From Lentisphaerales bacterium (GTDB taxonomy: Bacteria > Verrucomicrobiota > Lentisphaeria > Lentisphaerales > Lentisphaeraceae), in contig JAKVBD010000054.1 in the NCBI GenBank assembly GCA_022446985.1, forward strand, positions 1 through 35,402: a stretch of 35,402 bases of DNA, read 5' to 3'. Positions within the stretch are counted from its first letter, which is position 1. Each line of letters opens with the position of its first letter. A model generated the notes under the pieces. That model did no database searches, was not told the origin of the DNA, and saw nothing but the letters and a program-made list of their open reading frames with translations. Made by a program: the position numbers and the translations under genes. This document shows positions 17,614 to 25,346 of the stretch, one piece after another.

Positions 17614-18877
17614 GATTGGCTTCCTTACAAATTTGTGTCTTACCGGAGGATCTCTGAGTACAGACGTACAGTAAAAAACCGGCAAACGCTGTTGAAAAAA
17701 TTAAAAAGTAAAACAACGCTCCCCAACCAAATTTTTCGGTTATAAGAGCTGGAATTACACCACCACACACACCGCCAATCGAGCCAATACCATTGACAAT
17801 GCCAACTGCCGAAGCTGTTGCATCTTTACCGCCAATGTCCTGAGTCGCCGAAGCGGATAACACAGAATCACCACCAAACAGAACGAACCCTATAAGAGCC
17901 AGCAATGCTATATTGAGCAGCATGCTGCCACTCCCAAAAAGTTGATAAAGATAAAGACTGCCGGCCATCGCTAAAATGCACATAACCACAATCTTCGAAC
18001 GGTTGTTACTGAAATATTTATCTGATAACATACCGATACCAATAACCCCGAAAAAACCACCCATTTCAAAGGCTACAGAGATGTAACCGGCATCGCCTTT
18101 TGAAAAGCTTAGGCGCTCGTAGAGGTACCAGGGGAGCCAAAACGTAAAACTGTAACGGACGAATTTTATAAAGGCATAACAAACCCCGTATACAAGAACC
18201 GTCGGGTGGGTAATCATTTTCATAAAAGCTGATTTAGATTTTTCGCCAGTCCGGGAATCATCACCCACATCACTGGCAACGGTGCTATCGGTAGATTTAA
18301 AGCCAACATCCTCTGGAGAATCTACGAGAAAAAAGAAAATCAACAAAGCTACCAACATAACAAGTATTCCGGGCCCTATGAAGGCAGCTTGCCAACTGTA
18401 CTGCACCAAAAACCACGTCGCTAAAGCCGTTGCAACTATTGGCCCGACTGTATAACAGGTGCACCAAAAACCAGTCACTTTACCGCGATTATCCTGACTG
18501 AACCACGGCGTCATTGCTTTAAGGTTATTCGCCCATCCAGTCGACTGAAAAAGACCATTAAAGCCCAATGAAAAAGCAAAAATACTGTAACTCACGCTGA
18601 AGCCCATAAGAATGGAAGTCACTGCAGAACCCAACATACCAAAAGTCAGTAACTTGCGGGGTCCCAGCTTATCGCCAAGTGCTCCGGAAATGAACTGTCC
18701 CACCATATAACTGGCAGCATAAAGGGTTTCTATAGTACCCAACTGTACCATAGTAAAATCGAGATCCTCATGCAGGGTCGTCTTAACTACAGAAAAATTC
18801 TTGCGGCTGACATAATAAAAGGCATAAGAAAGCCAGCTCAAAACGAAGATGCGAATCTGTAGTTGCTTAAAGTTCAT
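17603..18877 (-). CDS. OPA-type MFS transporter (GlpT/UhpT-like)
   Basis: A 424-residue, 12-helix MFS protein of the organophosphate:phosphate antiporter type. TM1 has YAFYYVSRKNFSVVKTTL, the loop after TM2 has GALGDKLGPRK, TM4 has FNGLFQSTGWANN and TM5 has RGKVTGFWCTCYTVGP. A central cytoplasmic loop spans about residues 190-220. It is a paralogue of the transporter at 8560-10581 but has only a short TM9-TM10 loop (LFGSGSML). It is first in the operon with the HAD phosphatase, aldehyde dehydrogenase, eutBC and TrmB-like regulator. That suggests import of a phosphorylated ethanolamine compound in exchange for phosphate, an inference from neighbours. Confidence 0.85.
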   Translation of the reverse strand: MNFKQLQIRIFVLSWLSYAFYYVSRKNFSVVKTTLHEDLDFTMVQLGTIETLYAASYMVGQFISGALGDKLGPRKLLTFGMLGSAVTSILMGFSVSYSIFAFSLGFNGLFQSTGWANNLKAMTPWFSQDNRGKVTGFWCTCYTVGPIVATALATWFLVQYSWQAAFIGPGILVMLVALLIFFFLVDSPEDVGFKSTDSTVASDVGDDSRTGEKSKSAFMKMITHPTVLVYGVCYAFIKFVRYSFTFWLPWYLYERLSFSKGDAGYISVAFEMGGFFGVIGIGMLSDKYFSNNRSKIVVMCILAMAGSLYLYQLFGSGSMLLNIALLALIGFVLFGGDSVLSASATQDIGGKDATASAVGIVNGIGSIGGVCGGVIPALITEKFGWGALFYFLIFSTAFAGFLLYVCTQRSSGKTQICKEANLEA

Positions 18878-18966
18878 AAATATCTACTTTTGTTAGTATT
18901 TTAAAAACGATATCCCCCAATAAATTTGTAAACAACGCTCAAATATGTGGAAAATCTTCAAAATTA

Positions 18967-19606
18967 CTACTTGCCATTAATCAAAGTATAATCGGTAGAA
19001 GACTCTCTTTCTGCTTGCATATTAATCAAAGTCTTGACTGAACCATCTAATGCCAATTGGAGTATGCTTTTACATATACTCTGGTACCGGCATGGAATAC
19101 ATAAGTTCATAAACAGCTTCTTCATAAAAACTCACCATTCGGGCAGGCTGTTCAGCCTGAGCTAAAAAGCCAGTTCTGTCTTCCTGCAGGCCATGAGCAG
19201 TTTTGTTGTGATTATTAGCTTCGTAGTCCGTGCCATACTTTAGAAAAGCCGGATCATCATCCTGTATTTCAGGGCACTTTGAGCTCGGCACTATATCACC
19301 TTCCTCAAAAGTACCCAAATATTTATTTGAGGCCTTATTCAGTATACTGAACTTATCTTTGCTGTACATTCCTCTATCACCTCTTTGACCTATCCAATAA
19401 GTCTGACTTCCCATATGCATAGGAAAGCGACCGTTGTTATCAGCCACATATGCATTAAGAGCAACGCAATTTTGTTGATAGTTGGATAAACAGACCGCAT
19501 TTCCGGCCTTTCTACGAGCCCCCGCCAGACCGGCCAACAAGAGAGATATAAGAATGCCTGTAATGGCAATGATGACTTAGAATTCTATAAGGGTAAACTT
19601 TTTCAC
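18967..19606 (-). pseudogene. Decayed pseudopilin with nonsense and frameshift mutations
   Basis: From a GTG at 19606 the minus strand reads VKKFTLIEF, then a TAA (19577-19579), then VIIAITGILISLLLAGLAGA in the same frame. The stop thus falls inside the prepilin signal helix. The body (19070-19540, NAVCLSNYQQNC to YSMPVPEYM) is open. Its end is frameshifted: another frame gives FHAGTRVYVKAYSNW and a third gives LALDGSVKTLINMQ before TAG at 18967, together rebuilding an H-to-DG C-terminus. At least three lesions are needed. It lies between the transporter-led eut operon and the next HAD gene. Confidence 0.82.
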
Positions 19607-19759
19607 TGTACCATCCTCAGCTTTGTAAGTTATTCATCCTGAAAATAAAAGATATTTTTCAGTCATCCAAACACTATTAATGCTGAGTTATGGAAGCAAT
19701 TGCCAATCCTGTGGAAACGAATCAACAAAAATCTTCTTCAAAGCTACCAGATAGGATAT

Positions 19760-20395
19760 TTATTTGTAAGGAATCTGAGAAAAACTGAATTGATCCAATG
19801 ACTTCACAACCCAGTCTGCCTGCTGCAAATTTTGGCCTCTGTCTCGATCAACTCCAACGCACCACATGCCGGCAGCTTTAGCAGCCTCAACTCCTGCCTG
19901 AGAGTCTTCAAAAGCAAGACAGTCTTGTGAATTGACATTCAACAATTCCGCTGCTTGAAGATAGCATTCGGGCATGGGTTTCCCCTGTTCATAGTCCTCA
20001 GCCCCAACGTAAAAATCTAAGTTACCCTGCAAGTCATACTCTTCTATGACCGCACCAATTTGTTGTCGGGTTGAGCCTGAAACAATTGTAGTGGGCAATG
20101 TCTTTGAAATTTCCCTAAACACTTCCATAGCTTCTGGATAAGCTTCAATTTTATGGCCTCCTTTCGCCAATTCCTTATCGACGGCCATGACCATTCTACT
20201 GACAGATTGAAAATCTATATTATGTTTTCTAAGATTATCAAAAATACCCTGCCAGGATAAGCCATAAAACAGCTCTTCTAAATTCACCGGAATTTCCAAA
20301 GAATTCTCTTCAAGAGCACTTTTCAAAGACTCAAGATAAGAAGACTCTGAATCTACTAATGTTCCATCCAAATCAAACAAGACTGCTTTAATCAT
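19760..20395 (-). CDS. HAD-superfamily phosphatase, paralogue of 16960-17613
   Basis: A 211-residue HAD hydrolase with FDLDGTLVDSES (Asp8, Asp10), TIVSGSTRQQIG, EDYEQGKPMPECYLQAAELL and FEDSQAGVEAAKAAGM. It shares long stretches with the HAD protein at 16960-17613, including the end QFSFSQIPY against QFSFARITS, so they are recent paralogues. ATG 20395 has a strong GGAGG. It is divergent from a predicted transporter at 20605, with an 18-bp dyad (20479-20496) between them. The repeated pairing of this phosphatase type with a transporter suggests uptake and dephosphorylation of an organophosphate. The substrate is unknown. Confidence 0.85.
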   Translation of the reverse strand: MIKAVLFDLDGTLVDSESSYLESLKSALEENSLEIPVNLEELFYGLSWQGIFDNLRKHNIDFQSVSRMVMAVDKELAKGGHKIEAYPEAMEVFREISKTLPTTIVSGSTRQQIGAVIEEYDLQGNLDFYVGAEDYEQGKPMPECYLQAAELLNVNSQDCLAFEDSQAGVEAAKAAGMWCVGVDRDRGQNLQQADWVVKSLDQFSFSQIPYK

Positions 20396-20478
20396 TTACT
20401 TTCCTCCACATACTTAAAGAAGAGTAAAGTTCATCGTAAATCATTTCAAAGAAAACAATTCTTAAAAGCGCAATTAAC

Positions 20479-20496
20479 TGTCGGTATCGATCGACA
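20479..20496. promoter_or_regulatory. Operator-like dyad TGTCGG-N6-TCGACA
   Basis: TGTCGGTATCGATCGACA lies in the divergent gap between the HAD gene (start 20395) and the DUF5690-like transporter (start 20605), 83 and 108 bp from their starts. It shares its layout with sites at 1769, 2638 and 22094. Confidence 0.5.
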
Positions 20497-20604
20497 TCCA
20501 TTAAAATTAAAACTTTCAACGCCAGCGGGTTTAACCATTTCTTAACCTCATTCATTTGGTTTTCGGTACCTATCAGTATATCATGGCTAGAAACATGAGG
20601 TTAT

Positions 20605-21891
20605 ATGAGACAAACAATAAAAAAAAGACTGAGTCAGTCTGGAGATATACAGTTCTGTTTATTTGCCGGTTTAGCAGCCTTCATGACCTACTTTTGCATG
20701 TATGCCTTTCGCAAGCCATTCGGGGCGACATCCTACACAGATTTTAATGATTTTCTTGGAATCGACTTTAAGATTTTTATAACCATCAGTCAGCTTATTG
20801 GTTATTGTCTGTCAAAATACATCGGCGTAAAAATTATTTCTGAATCAACCTACAGCAAGCGTGCAGGAATGATCCTTTCATTCGTAAGTATAGCCTTTCT
20901 CGCCTTACTTGGTTTTGCTACAGCCCCAATGATCATCAAACCCCTTTTCATGTTCCTCAACGGCCTTTTTCTTGGAATAATCTGGGGACTTGTCTGCGGC
21001 TTTCTGGAAGGACGCAAGACATCTGATATTCTTGGAGCAATGTTGTCCGCCAGTTTTATCATGGCATCCGGCTATGTCAAACAAGTCGGTCGTTACCTCA
21101 TGAACGAGTATGGTATCTCTGAAACCTGGATGCCTTTTGCAGTTGGTCTGCTCTTCACCCCTCTAATGCTCATCGCCGTCTTTTTACTGACCTGTTTACC
21201 TAAACCCGGAGAAGAAGATAAAGCCCTTAAACAAGAAAGGCTGCCAATCAACAAAGAAGAACGCTGGCGATTTTTTGCAAAGTTCGCTACTGGATTAATT
21301 GCCCTGTTAGCCATCTATACTTTACTGACTGTGTTTAGAACGATCCGTGACGATTTTGCTACTGAATTCTGGCAAGGTGCAGGCCTTGGTGGACAACCGG
21401 GCTTATTTTCTGCCAGTGAAAATCCGATTGCCCTTACAGTCACAGCCAGTCTTATCATCTTGTACTTCGTCAAGTCCAATCGACTGTCGTACAAAATCCT
21501 CAACTTCATGATGCTTCTTGGGGTCTCACTGATGGGAATAGCTTCATTACTCTACATGAAGCAAATGCTTTCCCCTCTGGCATTCATGATTATCAGCGGT
21601 ATGGGGACTTACCTTGCCTATGTGCCGTTTGGCTGTGTTCTTTTTGATAACTTGACTGCCATGCTGGGTTTACACTACACTTGTGGTTTCATGATCACTT
21701 TTGCAGATGCTTTGGGCTACTCGGGAAGTGTCATCTGTTATTTTTATAAAAACTTTTGGGCGACAGGTATAAACTGGCATGACTTCCTGGTACTCTTAAG
21801 TCTCTTAACGTCTATTGTGTCAATTATCTGTTTCATCTATTCTTATTTCTATTTCCAGAAACACATCAACTCTATAAAAAGTTCAGAATAA
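20605..21891 (+). CDS. Predicted MFS-like transporter (DUF5690-like)
   Basis: A 428-residue integral membrane protein with 11-12 hydrophobic helices. Landmarks are TYFCMYAFRKPFGATSY after TM1, FLNGLFLGIIWGLVCGFLEG (about 114-133), a hydrophilic loop near residues 200-220, and FRTIRDDFATEFW. This looks like the family I remember as DUF5690, distantly MFS-like and without a defined substrate. My recollection that relatives sit near phosphonate genes in Bacteroidetes is not verified. The ATG has GAGG 4 bp upstream. It is divergent from a HAD phosphatase with a dyad operator between, suggesting a co-regulated uptake and hydrolysis pair. Confidence 0.75.
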   Translation: MRQTIKKRLSQSGDIQFCLFAGLAAFMTYFCMYAFRKPFGATSYTDFNDFLGIDFKIFITISQLIGYCLSKYIGVKIISESTYSKRAGMILSFVSIAFLALLGFATAPMIIKPLFMFLNGLFLGIIWGLVCGFLEGRKTSDILGAMLSASFIMASGYVKQVGRYLMNEYGISETWMPFAVGLLFTPLMLIAVFLLTCLPKPGEEDKALKQERLPINKEERWRFFAKFATGLIALLAIYTLLTVFRTIRDDFATEFWQGAGLGGQPGLFSASENPIALTVTASLIILYFVKSNRLSYKILNFMMLLGVSLMGIASLLYMKQMLSPLAFMIISGMGTYLAYVPFGCVLFDNLTAMLGLHYTCGFMITFADALGYSGSVICYFYKNFWATGINWHDFLVLLSLLTSIVSIICFIYSYFYFQKHINSIKSSE

Positions 21892-21901
21892 AAAAACAGG
21901 C

Positions 21902-21920
21902 TTTCATCCTAGCTATGAAA
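21902..21920 (+). terminator. Weak stem-loop downstream of the DUF5690-like gene
   Basis: TTTCAT (21902-21907) pairs with ATGAAA (21915-21920) around a 7-base loop and is followed by TCTTTTCATT. It lies 10 bp after the stop. The stem is AT-rich and short, so the call is tentative. Confidence 0.35.
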
Positions 21921-22085
21921 TCTTTTCATTCGTACTTCAACATCCAAATCCCTATTAAATACAGATCCTCACGATAAACCAAAAGATGTCATTTTTTACC
22001 TAAAAAATCACCTTAATCTAACATTAAAAAATGTCTCATTGCCATTAATTATGTACTATTGAAAGGTGAAGAATTATTATACTCT

Positions 22086-22210
22086 TTGACAAATGTCGAT
22101 AATTTTCGACAAGTGCATCTATTGACTATTATTGTAATTTGGGCAATCTTTCCGCATCTTTTAACATTTCGTTGTTAAAGCTCAACTTTTTATGTTAAAT
22201 AATGTATAAT
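22086..22210 (+). promoter_or_regulatory. Upstream region of the tandem-SBP/mod operon: two 6-6-6 dyads and a -10-like box
   Basis: The 375-bp gap 21892-22266 has no ORF. It holds a perfect dyad TGTCGATAATTTTCGACA (22094-22111), one of four such sites in the window. A second, different perfect dyad, TTAACATTTCGTTGTTAA (22161-22178), has the same arm and spacer lengths. TATAAT at 22205-22210 is 57 bp before the ATG and could be a -10 box, though I see no good -35 at normal spacing. TTGACA at 22086 abuts the first dyad. Confidence 0.5.
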
Positions 22211-22266
22211 AATTGTACTTCAAAAAGGTGAGTTCAGCTTTGGCTTAATTTTTAAATGGACATGTT

Positions 22267-23772
22267 ATGAATAAAGCAATATATATTTTTGGCGGCTTTA
22301 TTGTTGTAATGCTGGTAGCAGTAGGCTTTCTTTTTACCGACAACCAGGCAGAAGATGGAGAAGCAACTCAAGGTCTCGACTTTTATTGCGCCGCTGGAAT
22401 GAAGTTACCTGTAGAGGCTGTCGTTAAAGATTATGAGCGAGAGTTTGGTGTAAAAATCAACATCATCTACGGCGGATCTGGAACCTTGCTGAACAATCTG
22501 GAAGTCGCTCAAAAAGGCGACCTCTATCTGGCTGCCGACTTTAGTTACATCACCATTGCTCGCGAAAAAGGCCTTGTTGCCGAAGCCATCCCAGTCAATC
22601 AATTGCGCGCCGGACTAGCGGTAGCTAAAGGCAATCCGCACAAGGTAAAATCTCTCCAGGACCTGATCGACAATCCAAAACTTAAGATTGGCCTGGCTAA
22701 CCCGGACGCAGCTTCGATTGGTAAATTCACCAAGAACGTTCTCAGTAAACACAAATTCTGGGATGCCATAGAAAAGAGAGTTAAAGCCGATGGTGTTTTT
22801 ACCGGAACAGTGAATGAACTAACCAACAATTTAAAGCTCAGTTCTATAGATGTTGGTATCGTCTGGGATGCCGTTGCGGCCCAATATCCGGAACTGGAGT
22901 TTATCCACGTTCCTGAATTTGACTCTAAAGCAAAGAACACGACTATCGGTATTTTAAAATCAACTGAAAATTCTGTTCGTACTCTGCACTTTGCCCGTTA
23001 CCTGAGTGCCAAAGACAAAGGTCTCATTCACTTTAAAAATATGGGCTTCTCTATAGTCGATGGTGATAAATGGGCTAACAAACCTGAAATCAATTTCTTT
23101 GGCGGCGGTATGCTGCGTCCTGCAGTAGAACAAAGTATTCGGGAATTTGAACAGCGCGAAGGTGTCAGTATTTCAACGACTTTCAATGGTTGCGGCATAC
23201 TTGTCTCTCAGATGAATGCCGGAGCTAAACCGGATGCTTACTTTGCCTGCGATACCGAATTTATGGATCTTGTTCAAGATAGATTTGGCCCGGCAACGGA
23301 TGTAACAAAAAATGATATCGTCATCGCAGTTGCTAAAGGTAACCCAAAAGGCATCAAAACTCTCAGTGACCTGACAAAGCCTGGCATGAAAGTAGGCTTA
23401 GGGCATCCGGATAAATCCGCTCTCGGATATTTGACTAAACAGATGCTGGTGAAAGTAGGTTTGCATGATAAGATCAAAAAGAACGTCACAGTTGATTCCC
23501 CTACTGGTGATTTTCTGGTCAACAAAATTAACCTGCACTCTGTTGATGCAGTGATTATTTACCGCAGCAACTTCCAGGCAAGCCCGACGGCTGCGGAAGA
23601 GTGTGAAATGGTTTTAATTACCGAAACAGATGCTACCGCTGTTCAGCCTTATGCATTTGCCAAGAACAATGAACACAAAGAGCTTTTGACGCGGCTCATG
23701 AAGCACATTACCCAAAATCAGAAACGTTTTCTTAAGCTTGGTTTTCACTGGCAGGGGGCTTTGAATGAGTGA
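22267..23772 (+). CDS. Tandem ModA-like substrate-binding protein (two fused domains)
   Basis: A 501-residue protein with an N-terminal membrane anchor or signal (about residues 4-24) and no lipobox. Two homologous binding domains follow in one chain. Domain 1 (about 37-270) has FYCAAGMKLPVEAVVKDYE, YGGSGTLLNNLE and DLYLAADFSYI. Domain 2 (about 275-501) has FFGGGMLRPAVEQSIREFE, FNGCGILVSQMN and DAYFACDTEFM. This is the ModA/WtpA molybdate-tungstate fold, normally about 250 residues with one domain. In domain 2, Cys309 replaces Ser71 and Cys328 replaces Ala90 of domain 1, both in likely pocket loops. The modB-like and modC-like genes follow with overlaps, so it feeds that importer. Ligand(s) are unproven. 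Confidence 0.85.
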   Translation: MNKAIYIFGGFIVVMLVAVGFLFTDNQAEDGEATQGLDFYCAAGMKLPVEAVVKDYEREFGVKINIIYGGSGTLLNNLEVAQKGDLYLAADFSYITIAREKGLVAEAIPVNQLRAGLAVAKGNPHKVKSLQDLIDNPKLKIGLANPDAASIGKFTKNVLSKHKFWDAIEKRVKADGVFTGTVNELTNNLKLSSIDVGIVWDAVAAQYPELEFIHVPEFDSKAKNTTIGILKSTENSVRTLHFARYLSAKDKGLIHFKNMGFSIVDGDKWANKPEINFFGGGMLRPAVEQSIREFEQREGVSISTTFNGCGILVSQMNAGAKPDAYFACDTEFMDLVQDRFGPATDVTKNDIVIAVAKGNPKGIKTLSDLTKPGMKVGLGHPDKSALGYLTKQMLVKVGLHDKIKKNVTVDSPTGDFLVNKINLHSVDAVIIYRSNFQASPTAAEECEMVLITETDATAVQPYAFAKNNEHKELLTRLMKHITQNQKRFLKLGFHWQGALNE

Positions 23773-24712
23773 AGATGTCAAGTCTTCTGAATCATCGGTA
23801 GAAATCGACAATAGCCAGGAGAAATCACTCAGTGGTAAACTTCGCAAGGTTCCGTCAGACACCCCATTCCTCTTTGGACTTTCACTCATCTTTGGACTTT
23901 ACCTGCTATTAATTCTCGGGATGTTGGTGGCCGATGCCAACTACACCAGCTTTGCCGATATCAAGGAAACGCTGGCGAGTCCGGATATTCAGCACTCCCT
24001 AAAAATCACTATGCTGAGTTGTCTCGTTGCCACTATTCTCAGTATTATTGTCGCCGTCCCTACCGGTTATTTACTGTCGCGTTTCCGCTTTCCAGGAAAA
24101 ACAGCTTGCGATGCTTTACTTGACATTCCGATCATTTTGCCACCCTTGGTCATCGGCCTAAGCCTGTTAATTCTTTTCCACAAATTTCACATCTTCGGCA
24201 CAAGTATAGAAGAATGGTGTGTTGCCATCTTTACCGGTATCTACTCATTTTTCACTGGTAAGCTACCAGACTTTTCAGTCGGCATCACTTACAAAGTCCC
24301 GGCGATCATCCTCGCTCAGTTCAGTGTTTCCTGTGCTTTTGCAGTGCGAACTATGCGCAATACTTTTGACCAGATGAGTCCTCGTCAAGAACAGGTGGCG
24401 ATGACTTTAGGCTGTAATCGATCACAAGCTTTCTGGCTAATCGCCGTCCCTGGAGCCTGGCGTGGTATCTTAACGGCGATGGCCCTGGCCTGGGCAAGAG
24501 CTTTAGGTGAATTTGGACCGATTCTGATCTTTGCCGGTACAACTCGTGGTAAGACCGAAGTTCTATCAACTTCTGTATTCCTGGAAATAAGTATAGGTAA
24601 CCTAGAAGGGGCTGTTGCTGTATCGATGATCATGGTCGCCATAGCCCTGTCAGTTCTTTTCCTCGTCCGCCTCATCGATGGCCGCAAAGGAGGTCTTTAT
24701 GATTACAATTAA
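23765..24712 (+). CDS. modB: ModB-type ABC transporter permease
   Basis: A 315-residue permease with about six helices and the ATPase-docking EAA-like loop QEQVAMTLGCNRSQAFWLIAVP region (about residues 215-236). LLDIPIILPPLVIGLSLLIL and ALGEFGPILIFAGTTRGKT are typical of ModB/CysT-type permeases. It has a cytoplasmic N-terminal tail of about 35 residues and an extra stretch of about 45 residues (HKFHIFGTSIEEWC onward) not usual for ModB. Its ATG overlaps the stop of the tandem binding protein by 8 bp. Molybdate, tungstate or a related oxyanion is the likely substrate, by family. Confidence 0.88.
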   Translation: MSEDVKSSESSVEIDNSQEKSLSGKLRKVPSDTPFLFGLSLIFGLYLLLILGMLVADANYTSFADIKETLASPDIQHSLKITMLSCLVATILSIIVAVPTGYLLSRFRFPGKTACDALLDIPIILPPLVIGLSLLILFHKFHIFGTSIEEWCVAIFTGIYSFFTGKLPDFSVGITYKVPAIILAQFSVSCAFAVRTMRNTFDQMSPRQEQVAMTLGCNRSQAFWLIAVPGAWRGILTAMALAWARALGEFGPILIFAGTTRGKTEVLSTSVFLEISIGNLEGAVAVSMIMVAIALSVLFLVRLIDGRKGGLYDYN

Positions 24713-25346
24713 GGACTGTACTATTCAGGCCGGAAAGTTTGCCATTTCAGATATAAATATAGAAATTCCGACTGGTGAATACGGTATACTCATGGGAAAA
24801 ACCGGTTCTGGTAAAACAACCATTCTCGAAGCTCTTTGCGGGCTAAGGAAAGTGGCTGCCGGTAAAATTTTAATCAGTGGTGAAGACATCACTCAGAAGC
24901 GACCTGCTGAGCGCAATATTGGATTTCTGCCACAGGACATAGCGCTTTTTGACCACATGACTGTTCACGAACACATTGCCTTTGGCATGCGCATTCAAAA
25001 ATGGGATAAGGCGATCATTGAACAAAGAGTTAAAGAATTAGCCGAACGTTTGCAGATCAGCCATCTTCTCGACAGAAAACCAGCCGGTTTAAGCGGTGGC
25101 GAGAAGCAGCGTACTGCTATGGGACGTGCTTTAGCAGTCAAACCAAAAGTCCTTTGTCTGGATGAGCCCTTGAGTACTCTTGATGACGATACACATGAGG
25201 AAGTCATTAACCTCATAAAAAACGTTACCAAAGAAAATAATATAACGACTCTTCATATAACCCACCGTCAATCTGAAGCAGAAAAACTGGGGCAGCACTT
25301 TTTCTTGATCGACGATGGCAAAGTCATACGTCAGGAGGCTAAGTGA
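24699..25346 (+). CDS. modC: ModC-type ABC transporter ATP-binding protein, short form
   Basis: A 215-residue ATPase with Walker A GKTGSGKTT, Q-loop FLPQDIALF, signature LSGGEKQRTAMGRAL, Walker B VLCLDEPLSTLD and switch His in LHITHRQSEAE. I start it at ATG 24699, which has a perfect AGGAGG site, instead of the ATG at 24678; it then overlaps modB by 14 bp. It lacks the C-terminal molybdate-sensing TOBE/Mop domain of classical ModC (about 350 residues), so feedback control by bound oxyanion is not expected here. It powers the ModB-like permease. Confidence 0.88.
   Translation: MITIKDCTIQAGKFAISDINIEIPTGEYGILMGKTGSGKTTILEALCGLRKVAAGKILISGEDITQKRPAERNIGFLPQDIALFDHMTVHEHIAFGMRIQKWDKAIIEQRVKELAERLQISHLLDRKPAGLSGGEKQRTAMGRALAVKPKVLCLDEPLSTLDDDTHEEVINLIKNVTKENNITTLHITHRQSEAEKLGQHFFLIDDGKVIRQEAK

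Noticed and set aside
17614..17685. ATG start for the HAD phosphatase at 17685
   Set aside because: It would place 24 residues unlike any HAD N-terminus across the end of the transporter gene. TTG 17613 has AAGGAAG and sits right before the first motif.
5955..18903. Recurring TTAGTATT words upstream of ald, the aldehyde dehydrogenase and the second MFS gene
   Set aside because: Short, AT-rich, at inconsistent distances from the starts, and expected by chance at this base composition.
18878..18966. Cobalamin riboswitch upstream of the eut operon
   Set aside because: A B12-dependent enzyme makes one plausible, but I see no B12-box-like conserved core, and the leader is short and AT-rich.
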